Positions 1-7,705 of a stretch of DNA of 9,479 nucleotides are shown piece by piece (the first letter of the stretch is position 1; every line of letters starts with the position of its first letter). A program made the position numbers and the translations under genes. The stretch covers positions 1 to 9,479 of the forward strand of contig JALUZQ010000120.1 of NCBI GenBank assembly GCA_027011725.1, read 5' to 3'. The notes under the pieces are model-generated. The model saw nothing but the letters and a program-made list of their open reading frames with translations, made no database searches and was not told the origin of the DNA. The stretch is from Sulfurimonas sp. GTDB lineage: Bacteria; Campylobacterota; Campylobacteria; Campylobacterales; Sulfurimonadaceae.

Positions 1-415
1 CTATTATACCATCTGCAACTTCATGACGAGGCCCTTTTGGCCCATCGGGTGTAATTCCAATGTCATATCCCTCTTTTATGGTCTTTATGGCTTGAAGAAG
101 TACTCGTGCTGCGTTTCTGTTTGTTGAACCGGCCAAAGTACCTAAACCAAAGTACTTAATAGTTCTCGAAATCAACTCCCCATCGAAATGGTTAGAAATG
201 AGTACTTTTGCATGTGGTTTTTTTCTGTAATGTTTATAAAAGTAAGGAAGCATTAAAAGTTCTCCATGCCAACAGGCAAAAATAACACTCTCGTCAGTTA
301 TTGTTGCTGGTGCATGAAAAACTTTTTTGTTTGTGTGGTAGAGCAAACGTATCAGCAAAGAGCCGATAAAAGGGACAAATATAAGAGCAAGTGAGCGGCT
401 GACTTTTTTAAGCAA
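1..415 (-). CDS. DUF374 lysophospholipid acyltransferase-like protein, 3' end outside window
   Basis: This reading frame encodes 138 residues and runs off the left edge without a stop. Family signatures are visible in order: [11 protein letters not shown] (about 47-57), SNHFDGELI (74-82), GSTNRNAAR (96-104) and [15 protein letters not shown] (122-136). These fit the DUF374 branch of the acyltransferases, which is thought to move acyl chains onto lysolipids or lipid A-type acceptors at the inner membrane; the true substrate is not readable here. Residues 8-26 are hydrophobic and probably anchor the N-terminus. The frame has a TAG stop directly upstream of a TTG at 415-413. No ATG or GTG lies near the N-terminus, and the next ATG falls after residue 54, inside the first motif, so TTG is the likely start. 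It overlaps the end of miaB by 8 nt, implying translational coupling; only a weak purine stretch precedes it. The same gene order (HP0268 family, miaB, DUF374) is known from Helicobacter pylori. Family call is confident, substrate unknown. Confidence 0.85.
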   Translation of the reverse strand, partial: MLKKVSRSLALIFVPFIGSLLIRLLYHTNKKVFHAPATITDESVIFACWHGELLMLPYFYKHYRKKPHAKVLISNHFDGELISRTIKYFGLGTLAGSTNRNAARVLLQAIKTIKEGYDIGITPDGPKGPRHEVADGII

Positions 416-1712
416 CTACTTCGCCTGTTAAAATAGTTCTACCGATGGCAGTAACTTTAACATCTCTAAACTCTCCTAATAGCTCCTCTGAACCTTTTAC
501 TTTTAAGACAAGGTTGTTGTCACTTCGACCAGCTACATATCCATCGCGGTGCAGGTCTTCAAAATAGACCTTGTAAACATTGCCCATAAGCGTTGCGTTT
601 TTCTCATCCATTATTTCATTATGGAGTGACTGCAGGTAGCTGAGTCTATCAGATGCCACCTCTTCATCTACTACATTTGTAAAATGCTCCGCCTCAGTCT
701 CAGGACGTGGAGAGTACTTAAAAGAGAATATTTGATCGAACTTCACTTTTTTCATTACATCTATGGTATCAGCGAAGTCTTCATCACTCTCACCCGGAAA
801 CGCAACGATGATATCAGTCGAGATGCTCACCTCAGGACAGACTGAGCGCAACTTTTCAACACGGTTTAAAAACCACTCTTTTGTGTAACCGCGTTTCATA
901 TCTTGCAGTACTTTTGTGGAACCGCTTTGAAGTGGCATATGCATAGATTTACATATTTTCGGATTATTTGCGAACTCTTCTATGAACTCATCATCCATAT
1001 GAAAAGGGTGTGGAGAGGTAAAACGGATGCGCTCTAAACCCTCGATTTTTGACAGACGACGCAAGAGCTCTGTGAAGTTTACCTTCTCATGCTCTTTTGA
1101 AGAGAAACGACGACCATAATTGTTGACATTTTGTCCAAGTAAAAAGACCTCTTTTGCACCATTGTCCACAGCGCGTTGTGCCTCTTGAATGATAAGTTCA
1201 TCAGGAATAGATATCTCATCCCCACGTGTTTTTGGCACTATACAAAAAGTACACTTCTTATCACATCCTATGGAGATATTTATAAAAGCTTTGTAAGGAG
1301 ATGTGCGGAAGTCATTAAAGGCAAATTCACTCTCATCGTAGTTAATATCGATTTCAACTGCTTTATCTTTATGAAGTACTTCACTGATTTTTGAAACATT
1401 TCTTGCACCCAGCACAAAATTGACATACGGTGCACGTTTAATGATCTCTTCACCAAGGTGTGAGGCAGTACAGCCGCAGACACCTATTTTTGCAGAGGGC
1501 TTTTTCTTTTTCTTGAATCCACCAAGCTCTGAGAAAAGTTTATGTACGGGACGCTCACGCACCGAACAGGTATTTATCAAAATAAGGTCTGCTTCTTCAA
1601 GTCTCTCTGTCGTTTCATAGCCCTCTTTCTCTCGAAGCTGTGCTATCATATGCTCAGAATCACGCGTATTCATAGCACACCCTAAAGTTTCAATAAATAA
1701 CTTTTTACTCAT
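408..1712 (-). CDS. miaB: tRNA-2-methylthio-N6-dimethylallyladenosine synthase MiaB
   Basis: MiaB is a radical SAM enzyme that adds a methylthio group to i6A37 next to the anticodon of tRNAs reading UNN codons, which supports decoding accuracy in the cytoplasm. The 434 residues carry the full architecture. The N-terminal UPF0004 domain has three auxiliary cluster cysteines: C12 (in ETLGC), C49 (INTCSVRE) and C81 (GCTAS). The radical SAM motif CxxxCxxC is C150, C154 and C157 (GCDKKCTFC). A C-terminal TRAM domain covers about 373-434 and should bind tRNA. Length is normal for the family. The ATG at 1712 gives the expected [12 protein letters not shown] beginning. A modest GAGAAG precedes it within the 9-nt gap after the HP0268-family gene, so it is co-transcribed and probably translationally coupled. 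A lysine run at 67-71 sits between the second and third cysteines and is harmless. MiaB rather than RimO or MtaB is supported by the overall motifs and by the conserved neighbours. Confidence 0.96.
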   Translation of the reverse strand: MSKKLFIETLGCAMNTRDSEHMIAQLREKEGYETTERLEEADLILINTCSVRERPVHKLFSELGGFKKKKKPSAKIGVCGCTASHLGEEIIKRAPYVNFVLGARNVSKISEVLHKDKAVEIDINYDESEFAFNDFRTSPYKAFINISIGCDKKCTFCIVPKTRGDEISIPDELIIQEAQRAVDNGAKEVFLLGQNVNNYGRRFSSKEHEKVNFTELLRRLSKIEGLERIRFTSPHPFHMDDEFIEEFANNPKICKSMHMPLQSGSTKVLQDMKRGYTKEWFLNRVEKLRSVCPEVSISTDIIVAFPGESDEDFADTIDVMKKVKFDQIFSFKYSPRPETEAEHFTNVVDEEVASDRLSYLQSLHNEIMDEKNATLMGNVYKVYFEDLHRDGYVAGRSDNNLVLKVKGSEELLGEFRDVKVTAIGRTILTGEVVA

Positions 1713-1721
1713 AACTTCTCT

Positions 1722-1967
1722 TTAGCTCATTATGTGAACTTGGTACATATAGTCGTTATCGGCTAGTCCGTACTTCACTTCACTCATATAAAAACTTTTT
1801 CCCATCGCTTCATAATGGTCTTGCAGTGCAAGAAGATCTTTATGTGAATTATCTTTGTCAAAATAAAATATTATACTGTCATTCTTTGCCACTTCAGCAT
1901 CTAGTTTGCTTAAGTCGATCTTTTTAGGTTTTGCGTCTAACTCAGTTCTTGCTAACTTCAAATCCAT
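1722..1967 (-). CDS. HP0268-family small protein, predicted nuclease
   Basis: An 81-residue protein resembling Helicobacter pylori HP0268, remembered by its core pattern of an FYF strand, an HKD motif and a C-terminal Y-x-HI strand. Here these are SIIFYFDKDNSHKDLL (about 31-46), an alternating helix-strand stretch with SFYMSEVKYG (58-67), and YQVHIMS at the end. For HP0268 itself, published work reports a small fold with DNA nicking and purine-preferring ribonuclease activity; applying this activity here is inference. There is no signal peptide or membrane segment, so it is cytosolic. The start ATG at 1967 has an AAGGA 6 nt upstream and a promoter just before that, so this is the first gene of the unit leading to miaB 9 nt downstream. 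The lasting link to miaB and to divergent nusA across Campylobacterota suggests an RNA-related role. Confidence 0.85.
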   Translation of the reverse strand: MDLKLARTELDAKPKKIDLSKLDAEVAKNDSIIFYFDKDNSHKDLLALQDHYEAMGKSFYMSEVKYGLADNDYMYQVHIMS

Positions 1968-2000
1968 TTTTTATCCTTAGTAGTATATTAAAAGTCTTGC

Positions 2001-2006
2001 ATTATA
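2001..2006 (-). promoter_or_regulatory. -10 box of the HP0268-like/miaB/DUF374 unit
   Basis: On the minus strand a perfect TATAAT follows a T-rich stretch (GTTTTTTAC). This is the usual form of sigma-70 promoters in this phylum, which rely on T-rich upstream DNA rather than a -35 box. The predicted start of transcription is near 1994, giving a leader of about 27 nt that contains the AAGGA ribosome binding site at about 1974-1978. No TTGACA-like box lies at the right distance. Confidence 0.75.
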
Positions 2007-2066
2007 GTAAAAAACTCATAAAAATAGGGTTAAAGGGCTTCTCTATATTTTTATCACTTTTTTGGG

Positions 2067-2072
2067 TATAAT
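2067..2072 (+). promoter_or_regulatory. -10 box of the nusA promoter
   Basis: TATAAT preceded by TTTTTTGGG, matching the T-rich sigma-70 promoter type of Campylobacterota. Transcription should begin near 2079, leaving a leader of about 69 nt before nusA. The opposing -10 box for the miaB unit lies about 60 bp away, so the 180-bp intergenic region holds two back-to-back promoters. Confidence 0.8.
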
Positions 2073-2084
2073 TACACACTTCGT

Positions 2085-2124
2085 AAGAAATCCCCCACAA
2101 ATTATTATCATTGTCAGATTTCTT
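2085..2124 (+). promoter_or_regulatory. inverted repeat in the nusA leader, possible regulatory hairpin
   Basis: AAGAAATC (2085-2092) and GATTTCTT (2117-2124) are perfect 8-nt complements separated by 24 nt, and both fall inside the predicted nusA leader RNA. The right arm ends 9 nt before the Shine-Dalgarno AGGA (2133-2136), which itself lies 11 nt before the ATG. The stem is AT-rich with a long loop, so it would be weak. It could affect translation or bind a regulator, or be chance; no known riboswitch or leader is recognised. Confidence 0.35.
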
Positions 2125-2147
2125 CAAAAAAAAGGAAACTATACACT

Positions 2148-3281
2148 ATGGAAAAAATTTTAGATATTGCTGAAGCAATCGGTCATGAAAAAGGTCTACA
2201 ACCAGACAAAGTAATGGAAGCACTCAAAGTTGCGTTTGTACAAACTGCAAAAAGAGTTATAGATCCAAACTTCGCTTTTGAAGCCGTTGTAGATGAAGAT
2301 ACAAAGAATCTTAGACTTATTCAGACCATCACTGTCGTTGCAGATGATGATGAGAGACTTCAAGATGAAGAGACTGCACCTGCGTACATCTCTATCAGCG
2401 AGGCAAGAGAGTATGATGACCAAGTAGAACTCGGTGACCAACTCCAAATAGACCACGATCTTGAAGAGCATGGAAGAACTGCAGCGTCAGCACTTCACAG
2501 AGAAATAGAGTACCACATCCAACGTCTTGTAGAGGATGAGATCTACAATAAATACAAATCAAAAGTAGGCACACTCGTCAGCGGTCGTGTAACTCGTGTT
2601 GATTCAAAGAACAACACATACATTGAAGTAGATGAGATTCGTGCGGTACTGCCTATGAAGAGCCGTATAAAAGGAGAGGTATTTGAGGTGGGCGACCATA
2701 TCAAAGCTGTTGTACGCCGCGTCAATATGGACAAAGAAAACGGTATGCAAATAGAGCTCTCACGTACTTCTCCTAAATTCTTAGAAGCACTGCTCACACT
2801 TGAAGTTCCAGAAATAGCTGAAGGTTCTGTCATCATCGAAAAATCAGCACGTATTCCGGGTGAACGCGCGAAAATTGCACTTCTTAGCACACATCCACAA
2901 GTTGATGCTGTTGGTGCAACTGTTGGTGTCAAAGGCGTACGTATAAACGCAGTGAGTGAAGAGCTCATAGGTGAGAACATCGACTGTATCGAGTACACGA
3001 ATATTCCTGAGCTTTTTGTCTCACGTACTATGAGTCCTGCCATCATCTCTCATGTAGAGATCGTTAAAAATGAAGAGGGTGAAAATGAAAAAGCCATCAT
3101 CACACTTCCTGCCGATCAAAAATCAAAAGCTATCGGAAAAAGCGGTATAAACATTCGCTTGGCTTCTATGCTTACAGGTATGCAGATAGAACTTGTAGAG
3201 AATGATGCTGTAACCAATGAAGAGGGTGAAATAGAAGAGAAAAAAGAGAGTGTAGATGCGCTAGAGGCACTCTTTAGTTAA
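2148..3281 (+). CDS. nusA: Transcription termination/antitermination factor NusA
   Basis: NusA binds RNA polymerase and nascent RNA to control pausing, intrinsic termination and antitermination. The 377 residues show the standard order. An N-terminal polymerase-binding domain spans about 1-135 and contains GRTAASAL (109-116). An S1 domain spans about 139-205 (VGTLVSGRVTRVD). KH1 spans about 230-285, with the hallmark RIPGERAKIALLSTHPQVDAVGATVGVKGVRI. KH2 spans about 300-352, with IGKSGINIRLAS. There are no C-terminal acidic repeats like those of E. coli (495 residues), as is usual outside gammaproteobacteria. The protein ends in a short Glu-rich tail. The start ATG at 2148 has AAGGA 11 nt upstream, a longer spacing than typical. 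Unlike the common rimP-nusA-infB operon, nusA stands alone here, with its own promoter, a possible leader hairpin and its own terminator, divergent from the miaB unit as in Campylobacter jejuni. Confidence 0.97.
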   Translation: MEKILDIAEAIGHEKGLQPDKVMEALKVAFVQTAKRVIDPNFAFEAVVDEDTKNLRLIQTITVVADDDERLQDEETAPAYISISEAREYDDQVELGDQLQIDHDLEEHGRTAASALHREIEYHIQRLVEDEIYNKYKSKVGTLVSGRVTRVDSKNNTYIEVDEIRAVLPMKSRIKGEVFEVGDHIKAVVRRVNMDKENGMQIELSRTSPKFLEALLTLEVPEIAEGSVIIEKSARIPGERAKIALLSTHPQVDAVGATVGVKGVRINAVSEELIGENIDCIEYTNIPELFVSRTMSPAIISHVEIVKNEEGENEKAIITLPADQKSKAIGKSGINIRLASMLTGMQIELVENDAVTNEEGEIEEKKESVDALEALFS

Positions 3282-3299
3282 ATTTATTTCGCACAGATA

Positions 3300-3330
3300 A
3301 AATCCTTATGCACGATTTGCATAAGGATTT
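3300..3330. terminator. two-way terminator between nusA and the ABC permease
   Basis: A perfect 13-bp inverted repeat, 3300-3312 against 3318-3330, with a 5-nt loop. On the plus strand it starts 18 nt after the nusA stop and is followed by AATTTTAAC. On the minus strand it is followed by TATCTG after the TTT of the stem. Both sides have short U-rich stretches, so it probably stops both converging transcripts. The permease stop codon (3306-3308) and the gene's last codons lie inside the hairpin. Confidence 0.8.
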
Positions 3331-4265
3331 AATTTTAACAATATTAAGTCTGCAAAAATATTTCCAAGCAGTGTTAATAACGCAGTAATCATCAAAATTC
3401 CCATAATAATAGGGTAATCTCGACTCAAGGCACTCATGTAAAAGAGCTGTCCCATCCCCTCAATACTAAAAATAGACTCTAAAATAACACTTCCACCTAT
3501 GAGACCCGGCAAAGAGAGTCCTAAGAGCGTAATGATTGGCGGCATAAGATTTGGCAGTATATAATAGCGCAATAGCTGCGTTTGACTCAGTCCTCGAGAG
3601 CGTGCAAAGAAATAGTAATCACTTTTAAGTATCTCTAAAGTGAGTGAACGCACATAAATTATCATACTTCCAAGGCCAACGAATATCATCACACCTACTG
3701 GCAAGACCAAATGCCACCCCATATCTAAAAGTTCTGCAAAACCCTCTTTTGGTTCTACAGAGTGAAGCCCCGCTATGGGAAACCAAGAGAGTTTAATAGA
3801 AAAAAGAATGATAAAAAGCAGAGCCAAGTAAAATGAAGGCATAGAAAAAGAGACCAAGGAGAGTTGACGGATGATATAGTCACTCTTTTTTTCATAGTTC
3901 AATGCCGCTTTTATACCAAGCCAAAGGGAGAGTGCAAAGACTGCTATAAGCGCGACAATATTCATAAAAAGTGTAATGGGTAAACGTTTAAGTATCTCTG
4001 CACTTACATCCTGCCCAGAGACAAAAGATATTCCAAAATTCAGTGTTACAATGTTTTTTACCCATTCAAGATACTGCACAAAAAGTGGTTTATTCAAACC
4101 ATAAACGGCTTTGAGTTTTTCTATCGCTTCAGGTGTCATATTTGGGTTGAGTTGTCCTGCACCAAAAAAGCTGTTAGGTGCCGCATGGATTGCTAAAAAT
4201 GAGACTACGGAGATGAGTAAAAGCATAAAAAATATGTAAGAAAGTTTTTTTAAAAATGTTGTCAT
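3306..4265 (-). CDS. ABC transporter permease, DppB/OppB/YejB type
   Basis: A 319-residue inner-membrane subunit of a peptide/nickel-type ABC importer. It has an N-terminal membrane segment (about 9-28), then a periplasmic region with the family pattern NPNMTPEAIEKLKAVYGLNKPLFVQYLEWV (40-69) and LNFGISFVSGQDV (75-87). Five more membrane segments follow at about 97-119, 133-157, 185-206, 241-262 and 286-311. The cytoplasmic EAA loop (about 217-240) has FARSRGLSQ in place of the usual ARAKGLS and contacts the ATPase. No binding protein, second permease or ATPase gene is adjacent, so partners must be encoded elsewhere and the substrate (peptide, nickel or other) cannot be told. The ATG at 4265 has no Shine-Dalgarno sequence and sits 6 nt behind a TATAAT, suggesting a leaderless message. 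The next Met (14) lies inside the first membrane segment and also lacks a ribosome site. The gene ends inside the shared terminator hairpin and faces nusA. Confidence 0.9.
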   Translation of the reverse strand: MTTFLKKLSYIFFMLLLISVVSFLAIHAAPNSFFGAGQLNPNMTPEAIEKLKAVYGLNKPLFVQYLEWVKNIVTLNFGISFVSGQDVSAEILKRLPITLFMNIVALIAVFALSLWLGIKAALNYEKKSDYIIRQLSLVSFSMPSFYLALLFIILFSIKLSWFPIAGLHSVEPKEGFAELLDMGWHLVLPVGVMIFVGLGSMIIYVRSLTLEILKSDYYFFARSRGLSQTQLLRYYILPNLMPPIITLLGLSLPGLIGGSVILESIFSIEGMGQLFYMSALSRDYPIIMGILMITALLTLLGNIFADLILLKLNPYANRA

Positions 4266-4271
4266 ACAAAA

Positions 4272-4280
4272 ATTATAACA
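4272..4280 (-). promoter_or_regulatory. extended -10 promoter of the permease, predicted leaderless
   Basis: On the minus strand the sequence is TGTTATAAT, a perfect TG-N-TATAAT extended -10, followed by TTTTGT and then the ATG at 4265. Transcription starting 7 nt after the box would begin exactly on the A of the start codon. It lies directly after the porin terminator, so the permease needs its own promoter, and no other candidate is seen between them. Confidence 0.7.
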
Positions 4281-4301
4281 TAAAAGAGAGGGAAAGAAAG
4301 T

Positions 4302-4323
4302 TTATCTCCCAAGAGGGAGATAA
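4302..4323 (-). terminator. terminator of the porin gene
   Basis: TTATCTCCC (4302-4310) and GGGAGATAA (4315-4323) form a perfect 9-bp stem with a 4-nt loop, 26 nt after the porin stop codon. On the minus strand it is followed by an interrupted pyrimidine/U stretch (ACTTTCTTTCCC). The stem is compact and the T run imperfect, so some read-through into the permease is possible. Confidence 0.7.
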
Positions 4324-4349
4324 GATCTAGTTTGAGTTTAGTTTCTCTA

Positions 4350-5744
4350 CTAGAAGTTTACTGTAGCGTATACTTGAACAGTATTTGTAGCGTCTTGCGT
4401 TTTACCATTCTTTTTACCTAACTGAGTATTGATATATGCAAGAGTTAAGTCAAGTGGACCATAAGATTTACCAGCAGTTACTGTAAATTCTGTCATATCA
4501 CCTGCACCTGTTTCTTTCGCTTGATCAACATAAGTGTAATACGCACCTAAATCAAACATACCATTTACTGGAGAAGTTACTGTAACATTGTATGCTACAG
4601 TATCAGCTTGAGTTACTTTACCATAATTCCACCATGCTTCAGTATAAAGTTTAGATTGTGCAGTCCCAGCAGCTGTTGCTGTATTGAAACCAGCTGAATG
4701 GTCTTTATCTACACTAGAGTATGCAAGCTTTATAGTAGCCATATCCTCAACTGTATATCCAGCCATTACTGCATATACTCCCGATGAAACATCTTTTTTC
4801 TTTATTAATGGAGTTGTACCACCAACATTTACAGTTTTATAAACATTAATACCAGAATATTGAGCACCAAGTACTAATCCTTTCACACCTAAGTCACTAG
4901 CATCTAAATCAGCTTGTAACCAGTAAGCATTTGCAGTATGTGTAACATCATAATACCAAGCTTGTACTGTTAACGCTTTTACAGAGTTATTAATAATACC
5001 CGCTGCATATGCACCAGCTTGACCGTATGTTGTAAATTTACCATTTGCATTGACAACTGCTGCAGATGCTAAACTTATATCACCTGCTACTGGATTAATA
5101 TTACTTCCACCTTTTTGTCCAAAGCCTTCAGTACCATTACCATTACCAACATACGCACCAACTAAAATAGTATCAGGAATGTCTTGGTTAATTACTACTG
5201 CAGCTTCAAAAGTATTTTGTTCAGCAGTCCAAGTCTCAGTAAATGCAAGAGGAGTATCTAAAGCCATACGACCAAGTTTTGCAGTAGTCTTCCCGCTAGT
5301 AGCAGCAATCCACGCCTCTTTAAACCATGATGCATTTTCAACTTTTGCACCACCTAAAGGAGTATTTGGAGCTGTATCCACTTGCCCATAATCTGCGCCA
5401 GTTCCTGTAGTAGCAGTGTGCGCACCACCAACTACATTAGATACGAAGTTATTCTCTAAACCTAAAGTTGTAAGTACAGTATAACCAGCACCCGCACTTA
5501 CAGATACTAAATCATTTGAAAGCACATCTGCTGTCACATTTAAATTTACTGCTACATCAGCTGCACTTGAGTCTTTTGAAAAAAGATCTCCACTTGTTCT
5601 ACCTTTTGCTTTATCATACCCTGATGCACCATCAGTAGTTTGATAGTAAAGATTAGCGTCACCACTTACTTTTACATTTTCAAGAGCAAATGCACTTGAA
5701 CCTATTAATAGTGCTGCCACTAAGCTCATTTTCGTAAATTTCAT
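4350..5744 (-). CDS. Outer-membrane porin, OprD-like Campylobacterota type
   Basis: A 464-residue beta-barrel that should form a general or anion/solute channel in the outer membrane. It begins with a clear signal peptide, residues 1-20, with cleavage after SSAFA giving a mature LENVKVSG. The rest alternates short amphipathic strands with Gly/Asn/Thr-rich loops, has no cysteine, and ends in YATVNF with the terminal Phe typical of proteins inserted by the BAM machinery. The strongest family mark is WFKEAWIAATSGKTTAKLGR (140-159) followed by LDTPLAFTETWTAEQNTFEA (162-181). This resembles the segment of OprD-like porins in which a Gly-Arg strand is followed by LDTP and NTFEA. The start ATG at 5744 has a strong AAGGAG (5750-5755) 5 nt upstream and an extended -10 promoter, and the gene has its own terminator, so it is a highly expressed single-gene unit. 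Exact substrate preference is unknown. Campylobacter MOMP is an alternative family but fits less well. Confidence 0.88.
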   Translation of the reverse strand: MKFTKMSLVAALLIGSSAFALENVKVSGDANLYYQTTDGASGYDKAKGRTSGDLFSKDSSAADVAVNLNVTADVLSNDLVSVSAGAGYTVLTTLGLENNFVSNVVGGAHTATTGTGADYGQVDTAPNTPLGGAKVENASWFKEAWIAATSGKTTAKLGRMALDTPLAFTETWTAEQNTFEAAVVINQDIPDTILVGAYVGNGNGTEGFGQKGGSNINPVAGDISLASAAVVNANGKFTTYGQAGAYAAGIINNSVKALTVQAWYYDVTHTANAYWLQADLDASDLGVKGLVLGAQYSGINVYKTVNVGGTTPLIKKKDVSSGVYAVMAGYTVEDMATIKLAYSSVDKDHSAGFNTATAAGTAQSKLYTEAWWNYGKVTQADTVAYNVTVTSPVNGMFDLGAYYTYVDQAKETGAGDMTEFTVTAGKSYGPLDLTLAYINTQLGKKNGKTQDATNTVQVYATVNF

Positions 5745-5777
5745 ATATTCTCCTTATATCTTTCGAATTTCACCCTC

Positions 5778-5786
5778 AGTATAGCA
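5778..5786 (-). promoter_or_regulatory. extended -10 promoter of the porin
   Basis: On the minus strand TGCTATACT fits TG-N-TATACT, an extended -10. The predicted start near 5771 gives a leader of about 27 nt that holds the AAGGAG ribosome site at 5750-5755. No convincing -35 box is present. The spacing to the strong ribosome site suits a highly expressed porin. Confidence 0.7.
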
Positions 5787-5825
5787 CAGCATATTCTTAA
5801 TATTCACTTAATTATGACTATTTTG

Positions 5826-5844
5826 TATAATTTTCAGATATAAT
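5826..5844 (+). promoter_or_regulatory. two -10 boxes of the small lipoprotein gene
   Basis: Two perfect TATAAT boxes lie in tandem at 5826-5831 and 5839-5844. The second is followed by exactly 6 nt (TCTTAT) and then the ATG at 5851, so transcription from it would begin on the start codon. The first would give a leader of about 12 nt with no Shine-Dalgarno sequence. Either way the message has no usable ribosome binding site. Confidence 0.65.
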
Positions 5845-5850
5845 TCTTAT

Positions 5851-6992
<1,142 letters not shown>

Positions 6993-7703
6993 TTATTTTA
7001 TTTGACTGAGTTCATCTGCATATTGAATCATTTGAGAAAAATGCTCTACGTAGAGTGCAGCACTCCCCACTAAAACACCATCAACATTGTTAACGCTCAG
7101 AACATCTTTTGCATTATTTACTTTGACACTTCCGCCATACAGCAGTGGAGCACTCGATTTTTTCTTCAGCTCCGCGTGAATATCGGCGATATCTTCAAGT
7201 GTAGGTGTCAGTCCTGTGCCTATTGCCCAAACAGGTTCATACGCAATGATGAGATTTGCATACTCTGTATCTATACCCTCATACTGTTTACTAATATATG
7301 TAAGCATTGCTTCTTTACCGGCTTCTCTGATCTCTTGTGGTTCACCTACACAAAAAACTATTTTGAAACCCTTCTCTTTAAAGTAGTTAAATTTCTCTAC
7401 CAAAAATTCTTGGCTCTCACCTAAAATATGACGGCGTTCACTATGCCCTATGAGTATGGTTTTTATACCGAACTCCTCAAGCTGTTCTAAGCCTGTTTCA
7501 CCTGTAAATGCTCCATTTTGAGTTGGGTAGGCATTTTGCGTGCCGATGGTTATGCTTTTAGTTTCAAAACTGTCAAGTGATGTCATTGCAGGAAAAACCA
7601 AAACCTCTTGAGATGACTCTTCTGCAAAACTATTCAACTCTTCTATGTACTTGTGTGTTGCACTTCTTGTGAGGTTTGTTTTTAAATTCGCTGCAATTAT
7701 CAT
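6993..7703 (-). CDS. tpiA: Triosephosphate isomerase
   Basis: Interconverts dihydroxyacetone phosphate and glyceraldehyde 3-phosphate in glycolysis and gluconeogenesis. At 236 residues it is somewhat short for the family (about 250), as is common in this phylum. All catalytic parts are present: Lys8 in AANLKTN, His87 in LIGHSERR, Glu156 in IAYEPVWAIGTG, and the phosphate-binding YGGSVKVNN (189-197) and VGSAAL near the C-terminus. The flexible lid that closes over the substrate is in WAIGTGLTPT (159-168). The ATG at 7703 begins 2 nt after the pgk stop, and its Shine-Dalgarno AGGAG lies within the last codons of pgk, so translation of the two is tightly coupled. Downstream fabI follows after 12 nt. 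No internal promoter is seen. Confidence 0.97.
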   Translation of the reverse strand: MIIAANLKTNLTRSATHKYIEELNSFAEESSQEVLVFPAMTSLDSFETKSITIGTQNAYPTQNGAFTGETGLEQLEEFGIKTILIGHSERRHILGESQEFLVEKFNYFKEKGFKIVFCVGEPQEIREAGKEAMLTYISKQYEGIDTEYANLIIAYEPVWAIGTGLTPTLEDIADIHAELKKKSSAPLLYGGSVKVNNAKDVLSVNNVDGVLVGSAALYVEHFSQMIQYADELSQIK

Positions 7704-7705
7704 CT

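Noticed and set aside
1490..1520. A/T-rich run in miaB encoding five lysines, as a possible slippage or phase-variation tract
   Set aside because: The run is interrupted by other bases and no homopolymer is long enough; the frame is intact and the region is a variable loop of MiaB.
2099..2115. Fur-box-like sequence in the nusA leader
   Set aside because: About 13 of 17 positions agree with part of the classical Fur consensus, but the region is very AT-rich, the site lies inside the transcribed leader, and nusA is not an expected iron-regulated gene.
2543..3046. A 167-codon open frame on the minus strand inside nusA
   Set aside because: Antisense shadow of nusA codon usage; Ser/Thr/Arg-rich composition, no family resemblance, and nusA is unmistakable on the other strand.
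5050..5391. A 113-codon plus-strand frame inside the porin gene
   Set aside because: Shadow of the Ala/Thr/Val-rich porin coding sequence; no ribosome site or recognisable domain.
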